Under the pieces are notes generated by a model, which was given only the letters and a program-made list of their open reading frames with translations, searched no databases and was not told the DNA's origin. A stretch of DNA of 64,000 bases from positions 1,612,001 through 1,676,000 of the forward strand of contig NZ_MPVN01000001.1 in the NCBI RefSeq assembly GCF_001955535.1, read 5' to 3'. Shown piece after piece: positions 9,353 to 19,077 of this stretch (positions within the stretch are counted from its first letter, which is position 1; every line of letters begins with the position of its first letter). This stretch comes from Paenibacillus sp. FSL H7-0326. Its GTDB lineage: Bacteria > Bacillota > Bacilli > Paenibacillales > Paenibacillaceae. Both the position numbers and the translations under genes were made by a program.

Positions 9353-10309
9353 ATGAGCAGTATTGTAAGCTTACACGCATTTACAGAGTCACAGCAACAA
9401 CTGGTTCAAGAAATAGCCCCTGATTACAAACTCACAATAGGTAAAGCCAAGGAGCTGGATCCTTCCATCCTGAAGAACGCCGAAATCCTGGTGGGCTGGG
9501 CTCGAAACCATGCAGATACGCTGCTTGATCCAGACAGTAAATTAAAATGGGTTCAAACTTGGTCTGCCGGAGTGGATTATCTGCCTCAGGCCGAGCTGAG
9601 TGATCGAAATATTCTGCTGACGAATACAAGTGGAATTCATGCCATACCGATCTCTGAGATGGTCTTCGGTATGCTGCTGTCTATGTCCCGCATGCTGAAG
9701 CAAGCCATTCTCAATCAAGCAAGTCGGAATTGGGACTCAACCGATACTGCGATGAGCGAGCTTCATGGCAAGACCATTGTCATCACGGGTGTAGGGGAGA
9801 TTGGGACCGCAACAGCCAGACTGGCAGAAGCCTTCGGTATGAACGTGGTCGGTGTACGCAGATCCGGCAAGCCTGCCCCTCATGTAAGCAAGATGGTGAA
9901 GATGGAGCAGCTGGAGGAAGCATTATCTGAAGGCGACTACATCATTAACATTCTCCCTCTTACAGAGGATACGAAGCATTTGTTCAACGAACAGACTTTT
10001 AGTGCAATGAAGACGGGTGCTTGCTTCGTCAATGTAGGGCGAGGAGCAACCGTTCAGACATCTGCTTTGGTTAAAGCATTAGAAGAGAAGAAGCTCTCCG
10101 CTGCAGCACTCGATGTATTCGAGGAAGAGCCGCTGCCAGCCGATCATCCACTGTGGGGAATGGACAATGTTCTGATCACTCCGCATTTTGCCGGCAGCAC
10201 ACCGCATTATTCTGAACGCGCATTCGAGGTCTTCCTTGAGAATCTAAAGGCCTATGTCAAAAATGAGGATCTGCCACGTAACCTGGTAGATTACAGCCGA
10301 TCCTATTAA
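9353..10309 (+). CDS. D-2-hydroxyacid dehydrogenase (318 aa)
   Basis: This is an NAD(P)-dependent D-isomer-specific 2-hydroxyacid dehydrogenase, of the glyoxylate/hydroxypyruvate reductase-like subgroup. The nucleotide-binding Rossmann loop is GVGEIGTATARLAEAFGMNV (about residue 142). The catalytic triad is visible as Arg in INILPLT...NVGRGA, Glu in FEEEPLPADHPLW and His in ITPHFAGSTPHY. The ATG at 9353 is chosen because GGAGGAGATC lies 4-8 nt before it; the frame is open 18 codons further upstream without a site. The physiological substrate cannot be told from sequence. A strong terminator follows. Confidence 0.88.
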   Translation: MSSIVSLHAFTESQQQLVQEIAPDYKLTIGKAKELDPSILKNAEILVGWARNHADTLLDPDSKLKWVQTWSAGVDYLPQAELSDRNILLTNTSGIHAIPISEMVFGMLLSMSRMLKQAILNQASRNWDSTDTAMSELHGKTIVITGVGEIGTATARLAEAFGMNVVGVRRSGKPAPHVSKMVKMEQLEEALSEGDYIINILPLTEDTKHLFNEQTFSAMKTGACFVNVGRGATVQTSALVKALEEKKLSAAALDVFEEEPLPADHPLWGMDNVLITPHFAGSTPHYSERAFEVFLENLKAYVKNEDLPRNLVDYSRSY

Positions 10310-10374
10310 CCTGCCTGAGGATGGTCAATCGTCCATCACTTGTGCTTCATTCATTAGCTCAATCTGAACAATAA

Positions 10375-10427
10375 AATAAGGTCTGATGCTCTCTGCGGTG
10401 AACTGCAGACTCGTATCAGACCTTATT
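10375..10427. terminator. Bidirectional terminator between convergent genes
   Basis: AATAAGGTCTGAT (10375-10387) and ATCAGACCTTATT (10415-10427) form a perfect 13-bp stem. It separates the dehydrogenase from the convergent methyltransferase gene. Confidence 0.8.
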
Positions 10428-10460
10428 TGCCTTTTACTTCAATTTTGAATAGATCACTGC

Positions 10461-11495
10461 TTATCCTTGATGTTCACACAACCATATATCTCGAGTAAAT
10501 GACCCCTTCGTAACCTGGATATGATGCTGGATCCTCCATCCTGACCTGTTTAATTGCTCCTCCAATGGTTCTGTGCTTATGATGACCGCTTCATCCGCAA
10601 GTCTCCCCAGACTCCGCAGCATTCCTAGCTGCTCCTCCATAGACAATACGGAACACAGATTGTAGGGAAGATCAAGAACAGCACGGTCAGCATGACCCGT
10701 CAGTTCATTCATGTCCCCCAAGGTAACAAGACTTGCGTCATAACCATAATGCTCGAGATTGACTCTCGCCCCCCGAATTGCCAGCGGATTCAGATCGTTG
10801 CCTCTAATCTTAATTCCCATCGAGAGGGCTTCGATTAATACATTCCCCATACCGCAGCAAGGATCCATCATTGAGACCTTCTCCCCTTCAGGAGCTGCCA
10901 CATTGACGATTGCTCTTGCGATGCGTGAGCTGAGGCCGGTCGAATAATTATAAGGCTTATTCTTATGCTGCAGCCATATGGGCTCCGCATACCGGACGAT
11001 GCCGAATACCCATGTGTTCTCCAATTGCATTAATCCATAGGTTATGTCAGGGTCCTTCATTCTAGCCGTTCCTGTAATGCATTCCCCTGCTCTGCGTTCA
11101 AGCTTCCGTTGTTCATCATACGGACAGTGGACCCCTTCTTTGATATATACAACTTTAAACGTGCGATCCTGCGGCACCTGAATTGCATGCGAATCGATGT
11201 CTGCAAGCAGCCCGTCATACTCCTTATTCTCAGCGATGACCTCAAGACGCAGCTTCATGAAGGGACTTCGTGACGGGTCAATGAGGCGACTGGAACGAAG
11301 ATAAGCTTGCTCTGGGGGGACACTCGTGCCCAGAAGCCGCTGCAGCTCCAAATGACAAAGAGCCTGTTCACTCTCGTGACAGGCATAAATGTATATTAAA
11401 TCTGTAGGATGATGTTCTTTATTGTGTGCATGTGTCATTAGCAATCTCAGCAATTCCCTTCTGAATGGTGAATGCAGCAGCCAGGGGCTGCTCAT
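10461..11495 (-). CDS. TRM11-like SAM-dependent RNA methyltransferase (344 aa)
   Basis: A Rossmann-type methyltransferase domain occupies the C-terminal half. The SAM-binding motif is DPCCGMGNVLIEALSMG (about residue 217), followed by GNDLNPLAIRGARVNL and the catalytic DLPYN (about 274), a variant of the N/D-PPY motif of base N-methyltransferases. The N-terminal part resembles TRM11/THUMP-type RNA-binding proteins (YIYACHESEQALCHLELQRLLG). The likely role is guanosine or adenosine N-methylation of tRNA or rRNA. It begins 21 bp after the chemoreceptor stop. The nearest AGGAG is 13 nt before the ATG, which is long, so the start is moderately uncertain; Met20 is an alternative. Confidence 0.75.
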   Translation of the reverse strand: MSSPWLLHSPFRRELLRLLMTHAHNKEHHPTDLIYIYACHESEQALCHLELQRLLGTSVPPEQAYLRSSRLIDPSRSPFMKLRLEVIAENKEYDGLLADIDSHAIQVPQDRTFKVVYIKEGVHCPYDEQRKLERRAGECITGTARMKDPDITYGLMQLENTWVFGIVRYAEPIWLQHKNKPYNYSTGLSSRIARAIVNVAAPEGEKVSMMDPCCGMGNVLIEALSMGIKIRGNDLNPLAIRGARVNLEHYGYDASLVTLGDMNELTGHADRAVLDLPYNLCSVLSMEEQLGMLRSLGRLADEAVIISTEPLEEQLNRSGWRIQHHIQVTKGSFTRDIWLCEHQG

Positions 11496-11516
11496 TCACT
11501 GTTACTTACGCTCCTA

Positions 11517-13229
11517 TTATACTCGAAGCGCCGATACCGAAGCGAGCAGTTCTTCTGACAGCTTCTTAAGCTGCTGGATATTCTCTGCCACCCCTTCAAG
11601 GGAACCCGACTGTTCTTCTGCAGAAGCAGACACTTCCTCCACACTGGCTGCGGATTGCTGAGATATCGCAGAGATCAGCTGGCTGAAATCGTTCATTTGT
11701 CCACTGAGATCTTCCATTTCAGACAGGCCATTAGAAATCTCTTGAATGACCTCCACCATCTGATGCACTGAGCTCGTAATCTGGTTGAAGGCTTCATTTA
11801 CGGCTTCCATCTGTGCCGTTCCTCTTCTCGTCTCTTCTACACCGCTTTGCAGCGATTGAACGACCGACTTAGATTCCTGCTGAATCGTTTCCGTCAGCTC
11901 ATTGATTTGACCTACTGCCTGTGAAACATCATCCGAGAGTGTGCGTACCTCTTCAGCTACGACAGCAAAGCCTTTCCCATGTTCACCCGCTCTCGCGGCC
12001 TCAATCGAAGCATTCAAGGACAGAAGGTTCGTCTGTTTGGCAATATCACGAATGACATGCAGCAGCTGGTAAATGTTCTCGTTAGATTGATCCAGCTTAT
12101 TCACCTGCTCCATGGAGATGGATACCCGACTTGCAATTTGTCTCATCTGTGCAATAGACTGACTCATTGTTTCTTTACCCAGTATGCCTTGTTCAAGTAC
12201 CTGCTCCGACATCCCTCTAAGCTGTTCTCCTTTGGCTGCATGGTCCTGAATATGCTCATTCAACCGCTCAACGGTTCTTGCAGAAGACTGCGCTGTTTCT
12301 GCCTGACTTTCCACCGCTTTGGCTGATTCCTCCATCGATAAGGCAATCTGCTGACTGCCAATCTTCACCTCTTCGGATGTGGCTGCCAGATGAGTGCTCT
12401 GCTCACCAATGATCTCTGAAGAGCTCTTAATTCGATTCACAATCTGAACTAGACTCGACTTCATTTGGTTAATTCCTTGTCCAAGTGTAGTCAGCTCATC
12501 CTCCATATCACGTTGGATATCCTCCACAGACAGATTACCTGCGGCTATCTCTTTGACATTGTTCTCAATCTGCTTGATCGGCTTAACCAATGTCTTGATC
12601 AGCGCAAAAGTACTGATGATCGTCATCACCACAATAAAGGCAATCCCGATAAAGAGTACAATTTCTGACGTTCTCGCACTATCCTCAAGCTCTTGGGCCG
12701 ACCGATCTGCTTCTTCTTGAATAAAAGCGGATAAAGACATCAGCTCGCTTTGCATTTTGTCGAATGAAGCCTTGCCCTTCATGAGCACTTCATAAGCCAG
12801 CTCAATATCATTCGCATCACTTTGATTCATCGCTGAAGTGTTGATCTTGAAGTATTCCTCCCAAGCTGCAGAGAAGGCGTTATAATATTGCCTTTCTGTA
12901 TCTGTTGCAATCAGCGAGTCGTATGCCTGACGAACAGCGGTCAGCTGTCGTATGTAATCCGTACGTTCCTTGGCAATAGCCGCTTTGCTCTCCTGATCGG
13001 AGACGGACGCCAAGAAGTAACTGTAGCTTAAGGATTGAATATGTTCAGTCGTGAAGATCAGATCGTCGATCTTGCTAATGGACGGCATCCAGTTTCTCGT
13101 AATGCTCGTCGTGTTCTTTTCCATCGTTCCGAGCAGTGTTAAAGTAATGATCCCAATTGCGACGACATAGATAAGCAGCGGTACCATGACAACCGATATT
13201 CTTTGCCTGATACTCTTTAATTTAAACAC
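11517..13229 (-). CDS. Methyl-accepting chemotaxis protein (570 aa)
   Basis: This is a transmembrane chemoreceptor. TM1 is at about residues 9-31. A four-helix-bundle type extracellular sensor domain (about 32-185) follows, then TM2 ([20 protein letters not shown], about 190-212), a HAMP domain ([18 protein letters not shown]) and a cytoplasmic signalling coiled coil. The hairpin tip is the conserved [20 protein letters not shown] plus [11 protein letters not shown]. The GTG at 13229 is chosen because AGGGGGAG precedes it by about 5 nt; an upstream ATG in frame lacks a site. The ligand is unknown. No chemotaxis kinase gene is nearby. Confidence 0.9.
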   Translation of the reverse strand: MFKLKSIRQRISVVMVPLLIYVVAIGIITLTLLGTMEKNTTSITRNWMPSISKIDDLIFTTEHIQSLSYSYFLASVSDQESKAAIAKERTDYIRQLTAVRQAYDSLIATDTERQYYNAFSAAWEEYFKINTSAMNQSDANDIELAYEVLMKGKASFDKMQSELMSLSAFIQEEADRSAQELEDSARTSEIVLFIGIAFIVVMTIISTFALIKTLVKPIKQIENNVKEIAAGNLSVEDIQRDMEDELTTLGQGINQMKSSLVQIVNRIKSSSEIIGEQSTHLAATSEEVKIGSQQIALSMEESAKAVESQAETAQSSARTVERLNEHIQDHAAKGEQLRGMSEQVLEQGILGKETMSQSIAQMRQIASRVSISMEQVNKLDQSNENIYQLLHVIRDIAKQTNLLSLNASIEAARAGEHGKGFAVVAEEVRTLSDDVSQAVGQINELTETIQQESKSVVQSLQSGVEETRRGTAQMEAVNEAFNQITSSVHQMVEVIQEISNGLSEMEDLSGQMNDFSQLISAISQQSAASVEEVSASAEEQSGSLEGVAENIQQLKKLSEELLASVSALRV

Positions 13230-13445
13230 CTGTTCTCCCCCTGTGCAGCTATACCAAGCTCTTTGTATTGTAGTCTGAGGCCATTCCATAAGACACTTAA
13301 ACGATGAAATGGATTCTCTCCTACTATTATTTCGGTAATCAGCTTACAAATGATAAGATTTGACCACTATGTATATTTCAAATTGTTTCGAACGCCCTTT
13401 TTATCAACACTTAGGTAATTGTCCTGAAACAAACGGGGCTGACAT

Positions 13446-13454
13446 CATAGACTA
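13446..13454 (+). promoter_or_regulatory. Possible sigma-K type -10 element
   Basis: CATAGACTA matches the sigma-K -10 consensus CATANNNTA and lies 33 nt before the CgeB-like start. An AACA resembling the -35 element lies 14 rather than about 16 nt upstream. Late mother-cell expression is therefore suggested, not shown. Confidence 0.35.
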
Positions 13455-13487
13455 GAATAAATCTGACGATTAAGGATCGGGTCAACT

Positions 13488-14753
13488 ATGAGAAAAAAAG
13501 AAAAAAAATCGGAAATCCGAAGCACTACTACTGGGCGTAATCAGATCCCTTCTAATAAGAGACAGAGTAAATCTTTAAGTAAGCCACTAAGTAAATCCCA
13601 GAGTAAGTCTCCAGGCAGATTCAAAAATAAAACCCAGGAGAGCGCTCAAGACAAACTTCAGAGTACACTTCACGACAAACTCCAACACAAATCCAAATTC
13701 AGAGCCTCAGCCAATGCCACACCGGCAGCCCCAATAGTCATGCGTCCTTCCCGGATGGAAACTGCTCAAGAGGATTTATCACTACAGCCAAACCGAAGTT
13801 GGTTATCGCATCAGCGTCAGCCTGTGCCAGACGTCCAGACCCATGATCCCAGAAACGCCAAATCCATGCGGCTCGCACTCCTGATTCCGTTGACAGAACA
13901 GTTTACTCCGTCAATGGAAAGCCAGATTGCAGACTCGCTGCGCATGCTGGTCAAAGAAGTCATCATTCTCAAGATCAATGAGAATCTTCAAGATAGTCTG
14001 TCGACTTATAAGCCAGATCTCTTACTATGTATCGGCAATCAAGCTGCACAATTCATTACGCCTGAACTCCTATCACAATCGATTCATACAAAAACAGCCG
14101 TCTGGTTGAATGATCCTTATGAGCCTTGCGAGAATATCGCTTTTGCATACCATGACTGGGACCTTGTCATCACACAGAACATGCTGCATCTTCCTGTATA
14201 TGAGAAATACGGTTATAAACACATTGTCGTTATGCCATATAGTGCGGATCCGTTAGTTTACAAGCCTCATCAGCCACAGCCCGATTTCCATTCCGATCTC
14301 CTCATTGTTGGAGATTATTCAGAGGAACGTCTCCTCTATGTTCATGTCATCCGCCAGCGATTTGCGGGAAAGAAGATCCGAGCGTTAGGTCGAAACTGGG
14401 AGTCTGTGGATCAGATTGAGATTTGGCAGCCGAGCAGCGAGACGATGCTCAGTGCGTACTATAACGGGGCGAACATGATTGTTCATTGGGATGCTGCACC
14501 TCGTCCACTATATGAGATCGCGGCGTGCGGGGTATTTCAATTGGTGGAAAACTCTCCGGAAATTCACGAGCTGATGAAGCCTGGTGAGGATGTGGTCATC
14601 TTCAGCAACCCCGAACAACTTGGCTCCAAGCTCCAATACTACAGCGAGAACACGGATCGAAAAAGAATGGTTGCTTCAAGAGCTCTCTATAGCAGTAAAT
14701 ACGACTATTCCTTTCTCCAATCTGCTATGAAACTAATCTACAGTCTGATATGA
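13488..14753 (+). CDS. CgeB-like glycosyltransferase with a basic low-complexity N-terminus (421 aa)
   Basis: The C-terminal two thirds resemble the CgeB/spore-maturation glycosyltransferase group: RLALLIPLTEQFTPSMES, LLLCIGNQAAQF, the nucleotide-sugar-side YYNGANMIVHWDAAPRPLYE and IAACGVFQLVENSPEIHELM (about 350-375), as in GT-B enzymes whose C-terminal Rossmann domain reads E(I)AACG. The first 90 residues are very rich in Lys, Ser and Gln with tandem KxLSK/KSQSK and DKLQ repeats, predicted disordered and possibly RNA-, DNA- or coat-binding. AAGGAT precedes the ATG. It is followed 66 bp later by the WbsX-like gene. A role in glycosylating the spore coat or crust is inferred from family and context. 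Confidence 0.72.
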   Translation: MRKKEKKSEIRSTTTGRNQIPSNKRQSKSLSKPLSKSQSKSPGRFKNKTQESAQDKLQSTLHDKLQHKSKFRASANATPAAPIVMRPSRMETAQEDLSLQPNRSWLSHQRQPVPDVQTHDPRNAKSMRLALLIPLTEQFTPSMESQIADSLRMLVKEVIILKINENLQDSLSTYKPDLLLCIGNQAAQFITPELLSQSIHTKTAVWLNDPYEPCENIAFAYHDWDLVITQNMLHLPVYEKYGYKHIVVMPYSADPLVYKPHQPQPDFHSDLLIVGDYSEERLLYVHVIRQRFAGKKIRALGRNWESVDQIEIWQPSSETMLSAYYNGANMIVHWDAAPRPLYEIAACGVFQLVENSPEIHELMKPGEDVVIFSNPEQLGSKLQYYSENTDRKRMVASRALYSSKYDYSFLQSAMKLIYSLI

Positions 14754-14819
14754 ACTAATCCCACAGTTATAAACAATCTATTAGCTCTAACCATAATCAG
14801 GATTAGGTGGTGTCTCTGC

Positions 14820-15875
14820 ATGAAGCTGATTGCCTATTATTTACCTCAATTTCATCAAATCCCTGAGAATGATCTGTGGTGGGGAGAAGGCTTTACCGAA
14901 TGGACAAATACACAAAAAGCACAGCCGCTGTATTCGAATCATCGACAGCCAAAAGAGCCGCTAAAGGATTACTACTATAATTTGTTAGACCCCTCGGTAA
15001 GAGAATGGCAGGCGAGCTTGGCCCGATTTTATGGCATTTATGGGTTTTGCTATTACCACTATTGGTTCAAAGGAAAACGGCTGCTCGAAAAGCCCCTTGA
15101 AGCCTTGCTTCAGTCGGATACTCCTGACTTCCCCTTCTGTCTCTCCTGGGCCAATGAGCCGTGGACACGAAGATGGGATGGCAGTGAGGATGAAATTCTC
15201 ATGCCACAGGATTATGGAGATGAAGCCGATTGGGCTGAACACTTCCATGAGCTGCTTAAAGCATTTAATGACAAGAGGTATATTCGTATTGAGAATAAGC
15301 CCTTATTCGTAATCTATCGTCCGGGTCTGATTCCAAGGTGTGAGGAAATGCTCGAATACTGGAACAAGCTTGCGGTTCAGCATGGACTTCCGGGGATCTA
15401 TTTTGTCAGGACGCTCGGCGGGTTTGATATTCCGAATCAAGCCGGATTTGAGGCGAGTGTTGAATTTGAGCCGCATTATACCTTCGCGCATGCACATACG
15501 CAGAGCCTATGGAGCAAGATAAAGAAGAAGGAGAACGAGCACCTGGTATTTGACTATGATGGTGCCTGGGAGATGATCTTGTCCCGTTCTCCTCATCGAA
15601 GCGGAGAGCAAATTATACCTGGTGCTTATGTGAATTGGGATAATACCCCGCGCAGAGGATACCACGGGCAGAGCTGCATCGGATCCAGTCCGGAGAAATT
15701 TGCTTACTATCTGACTAGACAAATAGAGCGGGCAGCTCAGGTATACAACTCTTCATTTCTGTTTGTCAATGCGTGGAATGAATGGGCGGAGGGGACCTAT
15801 CTAGAGCCAGACAAAGATCACGGCTTCGCCTATTTGGAGGCGGTCAGAACCGCGCTTCTGAATTATGCGCCATGA
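14820..15875 (+). CDS. WbsX-like / glycoside hydrolase family 99-like protein (351 aa)
   Basis: This belongs to the WbsX family, found in O-antigen, exopolysaccharide and rhamnan gene clusters and related to GH99. It begins with the hallmark IAYYLPQFHQIPENDLWWGE and GFTEWTN, then FCYYHYWFKGKRLLEKPL, LSWANEPWTRRWDG (the WANE motif with a likely catalytic Glu, about residue 112) and VNAWNEWAEGTYLEPD near the end. No signal peptide, so it acts in the cytoplasm or mother cell. It forms a probable two-gene operon with the CgeB-like gene. Its stop codon overlaps the end of the convergent beta-repeat protein gene by 13 bp. Confidence 0.85.
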   Translation: MKLIAYYLPQFHQIPENDLWWGEGFTEWTNTQKAQPLYSNHRQPKEPLKDYYYNLLDPSVREWQASLARFYGIYGFCYYHYWFKGKRLLEKPLEALLQSDTPDFPFCLSWANEPWTRRWDGSEDEILMPQDYGDEADWAEHFHELLKAFNDKRYIRIENKPLFVIYRPGLIPRCEEMLEYWNKLAVQHGLPGIYFVRTLGGFDIPNQAGFEASVEFEPHYTFAHAHTQSLWSKIKKKENEHLVFDYDGAWEMILSRSPHRSGEQIIPGAYVNWDNTPRRGYHGQSCIGSSPEKFAYYLTRQIERAAQVYNSSFLFVNAWNEWAEGTYLEPDKDHGFAYLEAVRTALLNYAP

Positions 15876-16261
15876 ATCGCAAGTGTAGGGAGACCACTGC
15901 TGGTATCCACAATAATCATATAGTTGAGGCCGTCCGTACCCTTAAGCATGAGGCCGGGCTGCGTCGGTAAGGTTGCAGGATAAAACCGCGTTGAGACAGT
16001 ACTAGCTGCTACCGGAGGAACCGTAGGTGTTCCTACGGACATAAGCCGGGATCCAGCCACCACATTTTGGCCTGCGCTCAGATTTAGACCTGCACCCAAA
16101 TTCCCTTGGATTGTTGCATTATCATCTACAAACATGCCGCCGCCCCATATACTCATACTGCCGGCGATATCCAAATTTCCAATTGTAGAGTTTCCGACAA
16201 CCTGAAGCTGACCAAGAATCGTTTGATTTCCCGTTACAAGTACCTGATCAAAAGTCGGCAT
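15863..16261 (-). CDS. Small beta-repeat protein, possible spore-surface or appendage protein (132 aa)
   Basis: I do not recognise a named family. The first half has short imperfect repeats rich in Gly, Asn, Val and Ile (QVLVTGNQTILGQLQVVGNS, then TIGNLDIAGSMSIWGGG), spaced like rungs of a beta-helix or fibre protein. The second half (about 88-132) reads like a small compact domain ending LPTLAIHGA. There is no signal peptide. AAGGAAGGAG precedes the ATG. It converges with and overlaps the WbsX-like gene by 13 bp. A 20-bp perfect palindrome sits about 50 bp upstream. Context suggests a surface protein that the neighbouring glycosyl enzymes might decorate; this is inference. Confidence 0.6.
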   Translation of the reverse strand: MPTFDQVLVTGNQTILGQLQVVGNSTIGNLDIAGSMSIWGGGMFVDDNATIQGNLGAGLNLSAGQNVVAGSRLMSVGTPTVPPVAASTVSTRFYPATLPTQPGLMLKGTDGLNYMIIVDTSSGLPTLAIHGA

Positions 16262-16310
16262 AATTCTATCACTCCTTCCTTTTTACTATCCATTCTATGT
16301 AATTACTTCT

Positions 16311-16330
16311 CTTTTGCTATATAGCAAAAG
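16311..16330. promoter_or_regulatory. Perfect 20-bp palindrome upstream of the beta-repeat gene
   Basis: CTTTTGCTATATAGCAAAAG is perfectly symmetric and located about 50 bp upstream of the ATG at 16261. It could be an operator or a small hairpin. Confidence 0.4.
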
Positions 16331-16374
16331 TACAATTCAATGGCTATTTCAATAGAGAATGATAGTCTGCCTAA

Positions 16375-17319
16375 TCAGGAGAGCTGCATTGCTTCCGCCA
16401 GCAATTGATATGTCACCAGCCTCTGCTCGTAACGGGCGGCACGGGTTGCGATCAGCAGGCTGCTGGAGCCTGTACGCTCACTCAGCTTGATAAGTTCTTC
16501 CCTTACCTTCTCCGGGTTCCCGGCAATGACGGGATATTCAGCTGCAGGGAGACCTGGAGACGACTTCTCCTGATGCTTGACGGAAGCTTGTTCCTTCCAG
16601 GAATGGGCTTCTTCCGTCGTTGGAGCACAGATTACACTGACTGCGATAAAGGCCTGAGGTCTAACCATGCTTTTTGAAGGAACAAAATTTGCCGTATATC
16701 TCTCAATCATCTCCGCCCCGTCGTGCTCACTCATAAATTGGCCAAAAACATAACCTGTTCCTAAACTTGCAGCATAGTCTGCACTCTTTACATTCGTGCC
16801 AAGCATCCACAGACTGGGGCCCCTGACCGGGACTGGCTTCGCAGCCACTACTTCCCCTTCATAGGTATACTCCCCTTGAAGGAGCTGCTGAAGCTCCTTG
16901 ACCCGATCCGGATAATCCACCACCTTCTGCAGAAAATTGCCCGCCAGAGCCATCGATAGATGGGCAGATCCGCCGGGAGCACGGCCAATGCCAAGCTCGA
17001 TTCGTCCAGGGTACAGGGTAGAGAGCAGGTTATATCTTTCTGCCACTAGAATTGGATGATGATAGGGCAGGAGTACTGCTCCTGAACCAAGCTTAATCTG
17101 GCGGGTTCGGGCCCCGATATGGGATAGCAGCACTTCCGGGCTTGCCGATTCAACGCCTGGCAGATTGTGATGCTCAGAGGTCCAATACCTTGCATACCCG
17201 AGACGATCCCCTTCCATTGCCAGCTCTACCGATCTGCGGATTGCTTCTTCCGGCGGGCTGTCCATGAGACTTGGCACAAGATCCAGTATGCCGAGCTCTA
17301 TTCGCTTCGTTTCCATCAT
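16375..17319 (-). CDS. LLM-class flavin-dependent oxidoreductase (314 aa)
   Basis: This is a luciferase-like monooxygenase (bacterial luciferase superfamily, MsnO8 or YwcH/YceB-like type) using reduced FMN. Typical segments are LGILDLVPSL at the start, LGYARYWTSEHHN (about residue 40), SGAVLLPYHHPILVAERYN and LYPGRIELGIGRAPGG (about 105). The substrate is unknown. AAGGAG precedes the ATG pair. It starts 20 bp after the dgt stop and probably shares its transcript. Confidence 0.87.
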   Translation of the reverse strand: MMETKRIELGILDLVPSLMDSPPEEAIRRSVELAMEGDRLGYARYWTSEHHNLPGVESASPEVLLSHIGARTRQIKLGSGAVLLPYHHPILVAERYNLLSTLYPGRIELGIGRAPGGSAHLSMALAGNFLQKVVDYPDRVKELQQLLQGEYTYEGEVVAAKPVPVRGPSLWMLGTNVKSADYAASLGTGYVFGQFMSEHDGAEMIERYTANFVPSKSMVRPQAFIAVSVICAPTTEEAHSWKEQASVKHQEKSSPGLPAAEYPVIAGNPEKVREELIKLSERTGSSSLLIATRAARYEQRLVTYQLLAEAMQLS

Positions 17320-17339
17320 GATGTAATCTCCTTATCTGC

Positions 17340-18752
17340 TTAGTCCAGGTCATATATAGAGCCGACCTTCAGTCCATAGAGCTCGTTATATATCTTCTCG
17401 GCAAAAGCATCCGTCATCCCCGCAATGTAATCAATAATCATATGCTCCCAGGTCCATATCGGGCTCAGACGAGCCTGATCCTTCTCATAACGCTGCAGCC
17501 AGTCGGTTGGAATAATGGCCTTCGAAGTAACCGGATCATTGAAGGCATGCCAGAGTCTGCGGATGATCCACTCGCTTCTTTTTTGCAGGCGCTGGACTCT
17601 CAGATCCTTGATCATCGTCACCCACGCGAAGCTCTTCAGCACACTAACGGTACGAAGCATGTCGAGGTCTTCCTTTCCTTCCTTTATAAAGGTAACCTTC
17701 TTCCAGTCGCCTGTATCAATAATTCCCAGAGCCGCTACGAATAAGCTGACCCAATACGCTTTGACCTCCCGCCGAGTACGGGAATAGTCATGATCGCAGC
17801 CCGGTAGCTTCTCATTCCAGATCCGCAGGAATTCGTTCAGTACCTCATCTACTTTGGGCTCAATCTTCTCAGGCATCCATCCCATCCAGAACGGGTCATC
17901 CAAGGTCATAATCTTGTCTACGATCAGTCTTTTGACATAAGGATCGTGCAGGAAGTGCTCATGCACCTCAATCTTTCCAGCCTTGATTCCATCCTCCAGA
18001 TCATGCGCGGAATACGCAATGTCATCACATAGATCCATCAGCTGCGCTTCCAAAGTCTTCTGGCCTGCGGGTATGCCCCATTCGCTGCGTATCTCCTTAA
18101 TGTAGCTCCATTCATGATGGTACATGCCCTTCCTGTTCTCCGTGCCGGGATAAGGATATTTATTGATGCCCAGGAGCACCGCATCCGATAGATTAAGGCC
18201 GTCTATATTCTCACGCTTCTCCAGAAACATGATCAGCCTGAAATTATGGGCATTCCCTTCAAAGTGCTCGTATTTCCGGCGCATCGTCTCTTCTACGGTC
18301 CGATACTGATGGTTCGAGGATTTCCCTGTTCCGCTCGGATCTACGATTGACAAGGTCTTGTCCTCAATCAAGTCGTTCAGAATGCTCCCCAGCACTTCCT
18401 CCCCTTTATGACCGAACGGAGGATGTCCAAAATCATGGGCGATCGAGGCGCATTCGACGACCTCCGGATCGATAACAAGTCCCGGATTGTCGGCACGAAG
18501 CTCTTCAACATCGGGGTAGCGTCTTAAGAGACTCTTGGCTGCTTCGCGCGCAATCTGGGCCACCTCAAGTGAATGTGTCAGCCGTGTCCGATAATAGTCA
18601 CCTGTTCCGGCTCCAAACACCTGAGATTTGCCCTGCAGTCTTCTAAAGGTTGGGGAATGAATCAAACGGGAATAGTCGCGTTCATACGTCGCCCTTGATC
18701 CTTCCGATTTATTAAGTTCAGCATATTGTCTATGTTCTCTCAGCTTCTCCAT
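17340..18752 (-). CDS. dgt: Deoxyguanosinetriphosphate triphosphohydrolase (470 aa)
   Basis: This is an HD-domain dNTP triphosphohydrolase, releasing deoxynucleoside and inorganic triphosphate. It shows the family start region RDYSRLIHSPTFRRLQGKSQ, then RLTHSLEVAQIAREA and the metal-binding HDFGHPPFGHKGEE (about residue 105). A further DDIAYSAHDLEDG (about 262) supplies the last metal ligand. The ATG at 18752 follows TTGGAGGAG by 4 nt; a GTG ten codons upstream has no site. It probably controls dGTP or dNTP pools. It is cotranscribed with the LLM oxidoreductase. Confidence 0.93.
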   Translation of the reverse strand: MEKLREHRQYAELNKSEGSRATYERDYSRLIHSPTFRRLQGKSQVFGAGTGDYYRTRLTHSLEVAQIAREAAKSLLRRYPDVEELRADNPGLVIDPEVVECASIAHDFGHPPFGHKGEEVLGSILNDLIEDKTLSIVDPSGTGKSSNHQYRTVEETMRRKYEHFEGNAHNFRLIMFLEKRENIDGLNLSDAVLLGINKYPYPGTENRKGMYHHEWSYIKEIRSEWGIPAGQKTLEAQLMDLCDDIAYSAHDLEDGIKAGKIEVHEHFLHDPYVKRLIVDKIMTLDDPFWMGWMPEKIEPKVDEVLNEFLRIWNEKLPGCDHDYSRTRREVKAYWVSLFVAALGIIDTGDWKKVTFIKEGKEDLDMLRTVSVLKSFAWVTMIKDLRVQRLQKRSEWIIRRLWHAFNDPVTSKAIIPTDWLQRYEKDQARLSPIWTWEHMIIDYIAGMTDAFAEKIYNELYGLKVGSIYDLD

Positions 18753-18986
18753 ATAACTCCTCCAATGATTTGAACGTTCCACTTGTATAAGAATGAATCC
18801 TATCTCTTCATTCTATTTATTACCCTAAATCATTTCATAATGCCTTTAGCTGCTGTAATCAATGCCAAGAATTCTACAATTGAACATTATTCGATGTGCA
18901 GAATTCTTATTGTGAAATTGTATCCAGTATAACCCCAATGCGTATCATTTCACTAGTTACACTTCTTCCACTATATTATTACAAGA

Positions 18987-19019
18987 ATAAGCCGCATCTC
19001 TATATGAGAGGCGACTTAT
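18987..19019 (-). terminator. Probable terminator of the oligopeptide ABC operon
   Basis: ATAAGCCGC and GCGACTTAT arms with an inner CTCT/AGAG stem. The T-tract on the minus strand is weak (TTATTCTTGT). It lies about 60 bp past the last permease gene. Confidence 0.5.
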
Positions 19020-19077
19020 CTCAGCTACCTATATTAGAAGTATCATAGCCACTTTCTTCCCGCTGTACCCTCACCCT

